Shown here: in pieces, positions 36,901 through 43,110 of the stretch
Layout: the number at the start of each line of letters is the position of its first letter
Position numbering within the stretch: the first letter of the stretch is position 1
Origin: Geomobilibacter sp964432205
Lineage (GTDB): Bacteria; Desulfobacterota; Desulfuromonadia; Geobacterales; DSM-12255
Direction of reading: 5' to 3'
Length of the DNA stretch: 64,000 nt
Assembly (NCBI GenBank): GCA_964432205.1
Contig: CAYSMK010000011.1
Location: forward strand, 1 to 64,000
The notes under the pieces: generated by a model
What the model was told of the DNA's origin: nothing
Seen by the model: the letters and a program-made list of their open reading frames with translations, nothing else
Databases searched by the model: none
Program-made: the position numbers and the translations under genes

Positions 36901-39531
36901 TTGCGCGTAGGGGGTGTTGTGACAGACTTCGCATGACCAGCCTGTCCTTGGTCCATACGCGTAAATATAGCTGCCAACGCCGTTTACATGGGCCGCATGT
37001 GACTGGTTGCCGGTATACCCAAAAGTTTCATCTCCATAAGGGTGACAACTCCAGCAGACATATGCATTGTTTTGCACATTGTTATTGTTGCCCCAGGTAA
37101 AGGTCTTGTTCCAGCCGGCATCCGATGTCAAGCCGTTGCCGTGGCAGTAAACCGCGGCGCAACTGCTGCCGGCCTTTGTTCCTGCCGGGCCGTCCATGTA
37201 GACGGCAGTGATTCCGGTCTTGTACGGAAGACTGGCGTTGACCAGTACCGGATAGTCATTCTGCTGATCGATTTCGAGCAGTTTGTTTGCATGACGTGCT
37301 TCGGTGCCGCTGATTTCAGGGTTGATAATGTTTACCCTGCTGTGGCATTCGATGCAGTCAACAGGATACCCTTCTGCCCCCGGGTTGTAGTGGCTGTTGT
37401 GTGAGCCACCGTCATAATCCCCGTAAGAGCTGGCATGGCAATCGATGCAGTCAGTAATGGCGCTCCCCCAGGCAGGGATTCTGTTCGTGTTGCTGCTGAT
37501 CCCCTTGCCGGTGAACTGGTTGTCCGGGTTGTGACAGGTCAGATTGGCGCAGGAGGCCTGCCCTGAGGAACCGTTTCGCGTGAATGCAGGCAGTCCGAGG
37601 ACAGTCCCGTTGTTGGTGTCGGAGTTGAACCCGTTCGGGTCGAAAGCGACATCTACCAGGTTGCGGTTGTAAACGGTCAGGAACTGCGCCGGTGTTGTCG
37701 TGATATTCGACGGGTTGTGGGTGTTGCCGAAATGGCATTCGGCGCACGCATAGTTCAGCACCGAAACATGCACCTGGTGCGCGTTGGTGTTCGGCGGATA
37801 GTCGTGGCAGGAGTCGCAGGCGGCCTTGAAGGCATAATCGCTGTTTGAGTGGCTGTGGCAGCCGAGGCAGTTGTCGGTGTAATGGGGGACCGGGCCGTTG
37901 TTCACCCCGCGGCCGTAGTGGTTGGTCCTCGTATGGCAGACCTGGCAGATTCCACGGTACGGCGGCGCAGTCTGCACCAGCTCCTCGGGTGCGCCGTTCC
38001 AGGTCACCTGACGGGGGGCGGATAGCGGGTGAAAGAGGATCGAGGCGGAAACCATCTGCCGGTTGGAGGAGCCGTGCGGATCGTGGCACCGGGCGCAGAC
38101 CATGTCGGCAGTTCCGCTACCCGCCTGGGCCGGATCGGTGGGATGGGTGGGCCGCACCTTGCCCGACGCCGTTCCGCCTGCCGTGTGACAGGTGCTGCAG
38201 ATCCGGTTGTCGCCGCTGCCGTCGGCACCCGAGAGATAGCCGTTGATCAGCCGGTCCGACAGGTGCAGGCCACCGGTCAGATGCTGGCCCGCCTGCCGGT
38301 CGTGACAACTGGTGCAGACGATCCCCTGGTACGCCGTGCCATTCTGCATGTGGCCGCGGTTGCGGATGGTGGATAACGGTTTGAACGGCGCCGTAAAACC
38401 GTTGATTTCCGAAAGGGTTGCCGCCGACATGCTGTGGCAGCTCTCGCATGCAGGACCGCCGCTCTTCCAGTCCGGCTCTTCCCCCTTGTGACAGGGGGTG
38501 CAGGGGGTTCTGTCGACCTGGGTGTTGACATGCGTTGAGATCCCGTAGCTATGGCACCTCTGGCAGGCATCGAGCGCCGTTCCGAGTTGTGGGCCTGATG
38601 CTGCTGTCAGGTGTACGGCATGGCTCCCGGAAACGATATGGTCAGACCCGGTCGCCTTGTGACAGCTGCCGCAGAGTGCCGAACCGCCGTCACCCCAGAC
38701 CGGTGGCGGAGCGCTGGCCGCATAGGGTGGAGCCGTGCCGGCTCCGCTGCTGTGGCAGTAGGTGCTGCTGCAGCTGCCGAACAGGTGGTTTGCTGCCTGT
38801 CCCGGCAGGTAGTTGCGGAGATGGCTACCGGAATACCGGCCGAACGATCCGCCGGGGTTAGCCGGGGCCACCGTCAGGCCGCGTTTCCCGATGCTGGTGG
38901 CATGGGCGAATGGCCTGGGCTCGGCGGCATGGTCGGAGTGGCAGTTCGTACAGCCGATGGACAGCTGCCCATGCCGCGCATGGCTCCCGGCAGCGCCGCC
39001 ATCGTACCGGGGGGGGATTCCGGCCGGCGGATTGCCGTGACAGGATGAACAGTTGAAGCCTGCCGATACCGTATCCGTTCCCCATAGGGGAGTGAGGGTC
39101 TCGAAATGACAGCTTACGTTCGTGCAGCCTGCACGTGCCGGGGTAGAGGTTTGGTTGAAAAAGATCACGCCGTTATGGGCGACGTGCTGGCGTGGGGTCA
39201 GGTAGCGGGCCCTGCCGAGAGCGCCGGAGTAGTTGCCTATCTTTGCCGAGAGCTGTATCCTGCCGTCACGATGGCTTGACTGATACGCTGCATTGTTGTG
39301 GCAGGTCGCACAGGATGCGGGAGCGACGGCGCTTCCCATATGGTTGCGATGGTTTCCTTGAAATCCACCGGTTGCCTTGTCTCGAAATGATGAGTCCACT
39401 GGCCGGATATCACCCGGCCCGGCGGCATGACATCCGGCACAGTCGAGGCTGGCGGCAAACGACGGTGCAGCCGGGGATGCCACAGTCAACACGAAAAGAA
39501 TCACCAATAATAACAGCTTGTGGCAGCCCAT
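30973..39531 (-). CDS. Giant secreted multiheme c-type cytochrome with YVTN and RCC1 propellers
   Basis: One unbroken 2852-residue frame. Residues 1-27 are a signal peptide (LLLLVILFVLTVASPAAPSFA). Residues about 31-1167 hold 26 CXXCH motifs and four CX4CH motifs (CTNVSCH, CSSTYCH, CANLTCH, CAAVYCH), the mixed pattern known from Geobacter cytochromes. Then come two ASPM-SPD-2-Hydin-like domains (about 1175-1400), a YVTN beta-propeller (about 1400-1740), three more such domains (1740-2090), a second YVTN propeller (2090-2410), a thrombospondin type 3-like calcium motif (DGDGVPDAEDNCP, then DSNGNGIGDACD), and seven RCC1 repeats (W-x-W-G-x-N pattern) to the end. A GGTGGGG lies before the start. 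Probably exported to the cell surface for electron transfer and adhesion. Confidence 0.93.
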   Translation of the reverse strand: MGCHKLLLLVILFVLTVASPAAPSFAASLDCAGCHAAGPGDIRPVDSSFRDKATGGFQGNHRNHMGSAVAPASCATCHNNAAYQSSHRDGRIQLSAKIGNYSGALGRARYLTPRQHVAHNGVIFFNQTSTPARAGCTNVSCHFETLTPLWGTDTVSAGFNCSSCHGNPPAGIPPRYDGGAAGSHARHGQLSIGCTNCHSDHAAEPRPFAHATSIGKRGLTVAPANPGGSFGRYSGSHLRNYLPGQAANHLFGSCSSTYCHSSGAGTAPPYAASAPPPVWGDGGSALCGSCHKATGSDHIVSGSHAVHLTAASGPQLGTALDACQRCHSYGISTHVNTQVDRTPCTPCHKGEEPDWKSGGPACESCHSMSAATLSEINGFTAPFKPLSTIRNRGHMQNGTAYQGIVCTSCHDRQAGQHLTGGLHLSDRLINGYLSGADGSGDNRICSTCHTAGGTASGKVRPTHPTDPAQAGSGTADMVCARCHDPHGSSNRQMVSASILFHPLSAPRQVTWNGAPEELVQTAPPYRGICQVCHTRTNHYGRGVNNGPVPHYTDNCLGCHSHSNSDYAFKAACDSCHDYPPNTNAHQVHVSVLNYACAECHFGNTHNPSNITTTPAQFLTVYNRNLVDVAFDPNGFNSDTNNGTVLGLPAFTRNGSSGQASCANLTCHNPDNQFTGKGISSNTNRIPAWGSAITDCIDCHASSYGDYDGGSHNSHYNPGAEGYPVDCIECHSRVNIINPEISGTEARHANKLLEIDQQNDYPVLVNASLPYKTGITAVYMDGPAGTKAGSSCAAVYCHGNGLTSDAGWNKTFTWGNNNNVQNNAYVCWSCHPYGDETFGYTGNQSHAAHVNGVGSYIYAYGPRTGWSCEVCHNTPYAQGWHANGRPDLRDSAAGDLGGTTACNNCHGTAAGIAEAKANWNLNTATERHRISSCNSCHNSTTPANSKPDRSGIDAPAKNSFMTTGHGATGTFNATGNSGPAYACTICHDQDAPHFDVYGSTGKYTRLKSVPDSLAHTSATSELCLDCHKVGQTANGTLGHDASSEASVHSGAVMDRYNTDVTGAFPAYGDKANYGTSPGYQCEACHDSHGTGKLAMIRNSINGTIAGTGNPVAVAGFESTDADFTDLAPDATPGSGVCGSCHAQSGSSHPDSLHPDNHHQGNTGRSCMECHNHRFSFANVGISSQLAGQTLDFGSVASTAASFKTITVTNYGSTAVTIGTMGLPVDYTRPFSQTFTKDFCSGQTLAPTASCSFGIRFSPPTTGAYNDSFTIPSSDPAGPATVTLTGTGTVAGPDITVSNATVRFNDSAVSSTAVKTVTIINEGSSNLTLGTIAAAVPLAAPFSIANDTCSGKVLRPTTPSLYEKCTFDVRFAPTAAGTFTGSFDIPSDDPDENPVTVSVSGKGVVPVFAYVPNYGGYASTTISKINTIDKSVTGMSYPVNYNQSKAVAVSPDGTRIYVPSPGDAYTTTGAGANIGVYDPSGFMANITPGTGKYPLSVAISPSGAYLYYTAVKYNGTLGVYEYFLEAARTSDNAIIASKPLNGSTWGYPRISVSPDSSELYLSDTTNTVTVFRTIDLSQAASLSLSKPQGVAFSPDSSTAYVASENGVAVIRSSDHSVINSIPVISDPVDLAVSPGGEYLYSANSAGSSGSVSVIRTSDRTVVNTIPLSMPDGNSVSSMSITPDGKQLFISVVNTGAGNDMVKVINTATSLVTDTIIVGTSPYSYGDFIAARDPSLAAPDITITDSVTPADDQGIPFGSLTINRTIDQTITVTNSGIAELVIGDLSTANPATAPFTIITGGDACSGQTLTPSSSCNVQVRFAPTMQGTYYTRFAIPSNDPYENPAAVTLHGKGLEPEITVTDDLPPADDLSIPFGSRVMTTTGTRLITVRNSGTGDLVFGGIATVAPFSIDLGASSCDSYMSVAPGLPANGTCSIYVKFSPTALGSFSQGVTITSNDPDEELVSVGVTGTGTAPGADIALIDSYSATAPAIAGIDFGYFEINSSQSTKYLFARNDGTQDLTIGQAAIPSGPFSINLDGLSNKTLTPNAISNYSELYFNPTSAGTFNAQLSIPTNDSDENPALLNLTGTGYENMTAFIPTFSRISPFAVSYNADGTVYNPSYAAIDLSTSSTNPPGLHSSSTFGVAATPGITYVTSVTPNPTVWKNQLLFYQTSNRTLAAKVGVGNNPKGVAATTDGRFVYVANFDDNTVSVVSRNHQAVVASVRTGAGPTGIDLSPDNSHAYVTNYLDGTVTVINTSDNSVAATVVVGSNPNGIAVSPDGAHVYVANYGSSTVSGIRTSDNSVATINVGANPFGVAVTPDGSRIYVSNYSDSSVSVIQTANNSVTRTITGITTPKGIASTPDGRFIYAVSYSSSANSLLYVIQTVDDTVTTTLTIGQSGVALGKFITPMRNGTDGDGVPDAEDNCPALSNPLQTDSNGNGIGDACDPGQESIAAKADTSLFEERFSLAVKAGGDVWAWGDNGLCQLGDTTTTQRTSPVQVIEDPVTVPATPLGGVTDVAAGFRFALARKQNGTVWGWGFNSSGQLGLGYTNPFKVCDATPVTDPNDASGYLTGVTAVAAGETHGLALKGDGTVWAWGDNYLGKLGDNSTTRRTVPVQVIQAPLTDPVTYLGNVIAIAAGASHNLALKADGTVWAWGSNYSGALGLGSDTANKSMAVRVTDPADPSGYLTSVTAIAAGYSFSLAVKVDTTVRGWGANGYGNLGDSSTTTRTVPVMVSGAGGIGQLSGVKAVAAGELTSMALKWDGTVWSWGGNTRGELGDNSDPAVKLLSQVPVLVIGTDPVAALTGVKGIATGFHGLAVKADGSFWSWGQNIFGQLGLGTADGDGHPAATRIPFP

Positions 39532-39700
39532 AGAAACCCCACCATTTACTGCGGATTTCCCTGTACTATATTTCAGCTGAATAGAGGTTACAATAACTTT
39601 GTTTTGCTGTTAATTAATTAACAAATAATTATGTTTCTGTCGGCAGGGATCCTGCTGCCGTATGAAATGTGTAGTTGTCATGCTCCGGGGGCCGAAACCC

Positions 39701-40606
39701 ATGTCCAACATCGTCCTGCTCATCGTCTGTTTTGCCGCCGGCATGGGGTTGCGCCGCACCGGCCGATTTCCCGAGAGTACACCGGCGGCCCTGAACGGTT
39801 TCATCATCCACGTCTCGCTCCCGGCCCTGGCGCTCCTGCACATCCATCGCCTAAAGATCGATCCTTCGCTGCTCTTTACCGCGGGCATGGCCTGGTGCCT
39901 GTTCGGGGCCGGATTCCTCGTCTTCCGGCAGGCCGGGCGGCTCTTTAAGCTTCCCGCCGGCACCATCGGCGCCCTGATCCTGGTGGGGGGGTTGGGGAAT
40001 ACCTCGTTCGTCGGCCTCCCCATGATCGAGGCGTACTACGGTAAGGAGTATCTGGGGATCGGGCTCATTGCCGACCAACTCGGCTCCTTTCTGGTCCTTT
40101 CCACCCTCGGCATTCTCGTTGCCACGTTCTACTCCAGCGGCAGTGTCACCCCAAGCCAGGTGCTCCGGAAGGTCCTGCTGTTCCCCCCGTTCCAGGCCCT
40201 GATCATCGCCTTTCTCCTCAGGCCGGTGCCGTTCCCCGACTGGCTCGGCCTGGTGCTGCAGAAGCTGGGCGATACCCTGACGCCGTTGGCCCTGGTGTCG
40301 GTCGGCTTCCAACTCCGCTTCGCCCGGATGAGGGAGGAGTTGACGGGGCTTTCCATCGGCCTGCTCTTCAAGCTGGTGCTCGGTCCGGCCCTCCTCTACC
40401 TGCTCTACGTGGTGATCCTCGGCGGCAGCGGCACGGTCATGCGGGTGACGCTCTTCGAGGCGGCCATGGCCCCCATGATCACGGCCGGCATTATCGCCGT
40501 GGATCACAAGCTGAACCCTTCCCTGGTGACGCTCATGCTCGGCATCGGCATCCCGCTGTCATTCCTGACCCTGCCGGTATGGTGGTGGCTGCTGCAGGGG
40601 GTGTGA
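39701..40606 (+). CDS. AEC family (auxin efflux carrier-type) transporter
   Basis: The 301-residue membrane protein has about ten helices in the AEC pattern, with the broken-helix motif GGLGNTSFVGLPMI in the first half and TAGIIA with AMAPMI in the second. AEC proteins move organic acids or similar anions across the inner membrane. The ATG at 39701 follows a GGGGG and begins a typical SNIVLLIVCFAAGM helix; upstream ATGs at 39662 and 39680 lack ribosome sites. A diverged copy of its 3' end lies at 43038-43096. Confidence 0.8.
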   Translation: MSNIVLLIVCFAAGMGLRRTGRFPESTPAALNGFIIHVSLPALALLHIHRLKIDPSLLFTAGMAWCLFGAGFLVFRQAGRLFKLPAGTIGALILVGGLGNTSFVGLPMIEAYYGKEYLGIGLIADQLGSFLVLSTLGILVATFYSSGSVTPSQVLRKVLLFPPFQALIIAFLLRPVPFPDWLGLVLQKLGDTLTPLALVSVGFQLRFARMREELTGLSIGLLFKLVLGPALLYLLYVVILGGSGTVMRVTLFEAAMAPMITAGIIAVDHKLNPSLVTLMLGIGIPLSFLTLPVWWWLLQGV

Positions 40607-40612
40607 AGCGCC

Positions 40613-40640
40613 ATGAACCTTACCCTTACACCATCAGGGG
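40613..40640 (+). pseudogene. Remnant of a SNF2 helicase gene 5' end
   Basis: Directly after the transporter, the ATG at 40613 opens M-N-L-T-L-T-P-S-G-G, closely matching the start of the helicase at 43111 (M-I-L-T-L-T-P-S-G-H) in both protein and DNA. The similarity then ends. It marks the left edge of DNA inserted between transporter and helicase. Confidence 0.6.
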
Positions 40641-40653
40641 GGCAAAATGGTCG

Positions 40654-40683
40654 TTGTGTTGCGTAAAATTATGCGTATAATTT
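40654..40683 (+). promoter_or_regulatory. Promoter and operator of the Phd-like antitoxin gene
   Basis: A consensus TATAAT (40676-40681) lies 16 bases after TTGTGT (40654-40659). The -10 is embedded in a perfect inverted repeat, AAATTAT (40666-40672) and ATAATTT (40677-40683), a likely site for autorepression by the antitoxin. Confidence 0.55.
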
Positions 40684-40709
40684 AGTGTATTCTTGTCGAG
40701 GAGTAACCA

Positions 40710-40940
40710 ATGGCACAGTATTCACGAGAAGAAATCATGTCATCCAGCGAGGTTGTGCGCAATTTCGGCGCGGTGTTGAACAGTGTGGTGCAGCACCGCC
40801 GCGAAAAGGTCGCCATTGTCCGAAACAACCGGCTGGAAGCGGTGCTCCTCGCCGCCGATGTGTATGAACGTCTGGAGAAAGCGAGCGAGGCGTCATCTGC
40901 CGCTCCAGCTGTTGAAGACGGTTCGCAGAGATTGAAGTGA
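40710..40940 (+). CDS. Phd/YefM-family antitoxin, orphan
   Basis: The 76-residue protein has the Phd/YefM fold pattern (SSSEVVRNFGAVLNSV, VAIVRNNRLEAVLLAADVYERL). GAGGAG lies before the start. No toxin gene follows; instead there is an attC-like inverted repeat 65 bases downstream. It may be a single-gene cassette, a regulator, or an antitoxin that lost its partner. Confidence 0.75.
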   Translation: MAQYSREEIMSSSEVVRNFGAVLNSVVQHRREKVAIVRNNRLEAVLLAADVYERLEKASEASSAAPAVEDGSQRLK

Positions 40941-41004
40941 AAAAGGGGACATAACGAGCAGGCTAAGAGGGCGACCCTCTTGAAAATAGAACTTTGAAGT
41001 GAAA

Positions 41005-41077
41005 TCCCAACCACACCGTTGGCCGCCGCCCCGCCCGAAAAAGCCGGGCTGGCGGGTCAACGGCGCAGCCGTTGCAC
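41005..41077 (+). repeat. attC-like recombination site (integron cassette type)
   Basis: This 73-nt imperfect palindrome pairs CCGTTG with CAACGG, CCGCC with GGCGG and CCCG with CGGG, leaving unpaired bases as in attC sites. It ends in GTTGCAC and begins with an AAC-ended box. It clearly resembles the site at 47422-47493: both have AACCAC at the start, CCGCCCGAAAA in the centre and GGCGGGTCAA after it. The outer boxes of this copy pair less well than those of the other. Confidence 0.5.
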
Positions 41078-41094
41078 AAAAAATAGGGGAGGAC

Positions 41095-41208
41095 ATGGGG
41101 TCGCCCATTAAAAGGCTGCTGTCGGGCTTCCAAGCTGATAAGGTGATGCGCCAAGTTGTCATCTTGGAAGCCAGACCCTGGAAGCTGCTGGAAACTGACC
41201 TGGGATGA
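41095..41208 (+). CDS. Possible small protein (37 aa)
   Basis: A short frame starts with ATG at 41095, four bases after GGGGAGG, right downstream of the attC-like site. It encodes 37 residues (begins MGSPIKRLLSGFQ) with no recognisable domain. Half of it lies on the GGCTTCCAAG hairpin, so it may only be a chance frame through a repeat. Confidence 0.25.
   Translation: MGSPIKRLLSGFQADKVMRQVVILEARPWKLLETDLG
41128..41176. repeat. GGCTTCCAAG hairpin element
   Basis: GGCTTCCAAGCTGATAA and TTGTCATCTTGGAAGCC pair at 15 of 17 positions with a short loop. The right arm plus its flank (AGACCCTGG) recurs inverted at 855-886. Between 40941 and 41232 nothing else is recognisable. Confidence 0.5.
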
Positions 41209-41232
41209 ATTTAAGAGACTTTTCATGACCGG

Positions 41233-41520
41233 TTAGAAGTAGGCGTCGATATCCATCATGCCATGCAGCACCCTGACAATTGAGATTCCGCCACTGATCG
41301 GCATATAAAAAATCAGATACATGCCGACCGGAAAACTTTTTAAACCCGGATGGAGCTCATCCCGGTTTCTACCCATATCCGTGAACCGAGCGAGCTTCCG
41401 GCAGGTTTCATCAATTTCGTCAAGGAGCTTGTCCGCACTGTCAGGGTTATCTTGGGCGATATACCACCAAATTTCGTCAAGATCGTTTTCAGCCTCAGGG
41501 CTCTTGAGGATTTTCAACAT
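41233..41520 (-). CDS. parE: ParE-family toxin
   Basis: The 95-residue protein is a RelE/ParE-fold toxin: SPEAENDLDEIWWYIAQDNP at the N-terminus, LARFTDMGRNRDELHPGLKS, and the final strand SIVRVLHGMMDIDAYF. ParE toxins act on DNA gyrase. All parts of the family are present, so it should be active. Its ATG overlaps the antitoxin stop by one base. Confidence 0.9.
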   Translation of the reverse strand: MLKILKSPEAENDLDEIWWYIAQDNPDSADKLLDEIDETCRKLARFTDMGRNRDELHPGLKSFPVGMYLIFYMPISGGISIVRVLHGMMDIDAYF

Positions 41521-41786
41521 CAGCTGTTTGCCTTGCTTTGTTGAGCGTTAAGCCGTTTACGGCCTCGTGACTTAATGGCTCCCACATCTAAAGGTGTCGG
41601 CTCGCCATTTTCCAAGCCTTTCTTGATTTCGGCCCTAAGTTCTTCAACACGCAAGAACTGTCTCCGGTCACGTTCCTCAAGAAGGCGCAAGGCATCACGC
41701 ACAACTTCACTTGCGGAACCATAAAGACCGCTTTCTACCTTGCTTTTCACGAGTGATTCGAGTTGTGGTGTAAGTGAAATGTTCAT
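41520..41786 (-). CDS. parD: ParD-family antitoxin
   Basis: The 88-residue protein is a CopG-like ribbon-helix-helix antitoxin (MNISLTPQLESLVKSKVESG, then YGSASEVVRDALRLLEERD), with a C-terminal arm that wraps ParE. It precedes and overlaps the toxin gene. The region upstream carries repeated AACAAAG motifs that are likely ParD sites. Confidence 0.92.
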   Translation of the reverse strand: MNISLTPQLESLVKSKVESGLYGSASEVVRDALRLLEERDRRQFLRVEELRAEIKKGLENGEPTPLDVGAIKSRGRKRLNAQQSKANS

Positions 41787-41810
41787 TATTTGGCACCCCC
41801 TTTGACTTCT

Positions 41811-41841
41811 ACTATAACAAAGAATAACAAGCTTTGTTATT
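41811..41841 (-). promoter_or_regulatory. Operator/promoter region of parDE
   Basis: A perfect inverted repeat AATAACAA (41823-41830) and TTGTTATT (41834-41841) has a three-base centre. A third copy of TAACAAAG lies at 41813-41820. Together they form an A+T-rich stretch 25-55 bases before the parD start, fitting an autorepressor site. Confidence 0.5.
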
Positions 41842-41903
41842 TTAAAGTCAGATAGGCGTCATACCGCAGACAGTTGCGGGAACTACAATTGAATGGAGGT
41901 CGT

Positions 41904-42998
41904 ATGTCGAAGCGCATGAAGATTTGCATAAATACCGGCGGTGGCGATGCGCCGGGGCTGAATGCCGTTATCGAGGCGGTAACCATGGCCGCATACAACC
42001 GGCAATGGGAGGTGTACGGCATAAAATGCGGCTATGCCGGCCTGCTGAATACCGATGAAATCATCCACCTGACCCCGGAGAAGGTTGACGGAATTGCCAG
42101 TCAGGGCGGGACCATCCTGGGCACCACCAACAAGGGGAACCCGTTCATGATGCCGGTCGCCAATGCCGCCGGCGAGATCGAACAGCGCGACGTGTCCGAC
42201 CGGGTCATGGAGAACTTCCGGCGGCTGCGGTTCGACGCGCTGGTTGCCATTGGTGGCGACGGAAGTCTCGAGATCGCCCACCGCTTTGCAGCAAAGGGGA
42301 TGCCGGTGATCGGCGTTCCCAAGACCATCGACAACGACATGGGAGGGACCGTCATTACCTTCGGTTTCGACACGGCGGTCAGCGTCGCCACCGAGGCGAT
42401 CGACCGTCTGCATTCAACGGCAAAGTCCCACGACCGGGTCATGGTGGTGGAGGTCATGGGGCGCAATGCCGGATTCATCGCCCTTAACAGCGGCATCTCC
42501 GGCAACGCGGACGTGATCCTTATCCCGGAGATACCGTTCGACATCGAAAAGGTCTGCGACAAGCTGATGGACAATGAACTGAATGGCCACCGGTATGCGA
42601 TTGTGGTCGTGGCCGAGGGGGCGCTTCCCATGGGGGGCAACGTGATGGACAAGGGGGCGGGCGAGGCGGGCCGCCAGCACGTGGTGCTGGGAGGGATCGC
42701 CGAATATGTGGCCAAGGAGATCTCCCGGCGCACCGGCAAGGATTCCCGTTCCATGGTCCTGGGCCATCTGCAGCGCGGCGGCTCCCCCTCCACCTTCGAC
42801 CGCCTCCTGTCGCTCAGGTTCGGTGCCGCCGCCGTGCGGGCCATCGAGAAGGGGGATTTCAACCAGATGGTGGCGCTCCGGTCACCGGACATCATCACGG
42901 TGCCGCTGGGTGAAGCGCTCGGGATTGAAAAGCGCGTTCTCATCGATGGCGATACGGTGCTGACGGCACGTGATCTCGGCATCTGTTTCGGAGACTGA
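41904..42998 (+). CDS. pfkA: 6-phosphofructokinase, ATP- or mixed-substrate type
   Basis: The 364-residue enzyme phosphorylates fructose 6-phosphate. It has the N-terminal NTGGGDAPGLNAVI, the phosphoryl-donor loop GGDGS, the catalytic motif PKTIDND, and MGRNAGFIAL and LGHLQRGGSPS further on. GGDG fits ATP use, while the lysine in PKTIDND is found in PPi-dependent and mixed-substrate enzymes; this combination is typical of the intermediate group. The ATG at 41904 with GGAGG upstream is preferred. The gene sits inside a block that appears inserted between transporter and helicase genes. Confidence 0.93.
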   Translation: MSKRMKICINTGGGDAPGLNAVIEAVTMAAYNRQWEVYGIKCGYAGLLNTDEIIHLTPEKVDGIASQGGTILGTTNKGNPFMMPVANAAGEIEQRDVSDRVMENFRRLRFDALVAIGGDGSLEIAHRFAAKGMPVIGVPKTIDNDMGGTVITFGFDTAVSVATEAIDRLHSTAKSHDRVMVVEVMGRNAGFIALNSGISGNADVILIPEIPFDIEKVCDKLMDNELNGHRYAIVVVAEGALPMGGNVMDKGAGEAGRQHVVLGGIAEYVAKEISRRTGKDSRSMVLGHLQRGGSPSTFDRLLSLRFGAAAVRAIEKGDFNQMVALRSPDIITVPLGEALGIEKRVLIDGDTVLTARDLGICFGD

Positions 42999-43037
42999 GC
43001 GGTAAGGCCCGGATTGCGGATGATGTCGCACTACGCA

Positions 43038-43096
43038 GTCCTCGACCACAAGCTGAACCCGACGCTGCGACGCTCATGCTCGGCGTCGGCATCCCC
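43038..43096 (+). pseudogene. Remnant of an AEC transporter gene 3' end
   Basis: The DNA matches 40499-40556, the end of the AEC transporter gene, with a one-base loss that shifts the frame (protein D-H-K-L-N-P, then in the next frame TLMLGVGIP). It runs straight into the SNF2 start at 43111, as the transporter does into a SNF2 remnant at 40613. It is a leftover of the older gene order. Confidence 0.7.
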
Positions 43097-43110
43097 CAGG
43101 TGTCCATTCC

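Noticed and set aside
36000..39500. Regularly spaced heme-motif DNA looked at as a possible CRISPR or tandem-repeat array
   Set aside because: The spacing varies and the repeats are codon-level traces of CXXCH motifs, not identical DNA repeats.
30973..39531. Many long plus-strand frames opposite the giant cytochrome
   Set aside because: They are antisense readings of repeated, G+C-rich coding DNA and have no domain or ribosome-site support.
40893..41226. Minus-strand frames over the attC-like and hairpin elements
   Set aside because: They exist because the palindromes are open in several frames; there is no ribosome site and they overlap the antitoxin gene.
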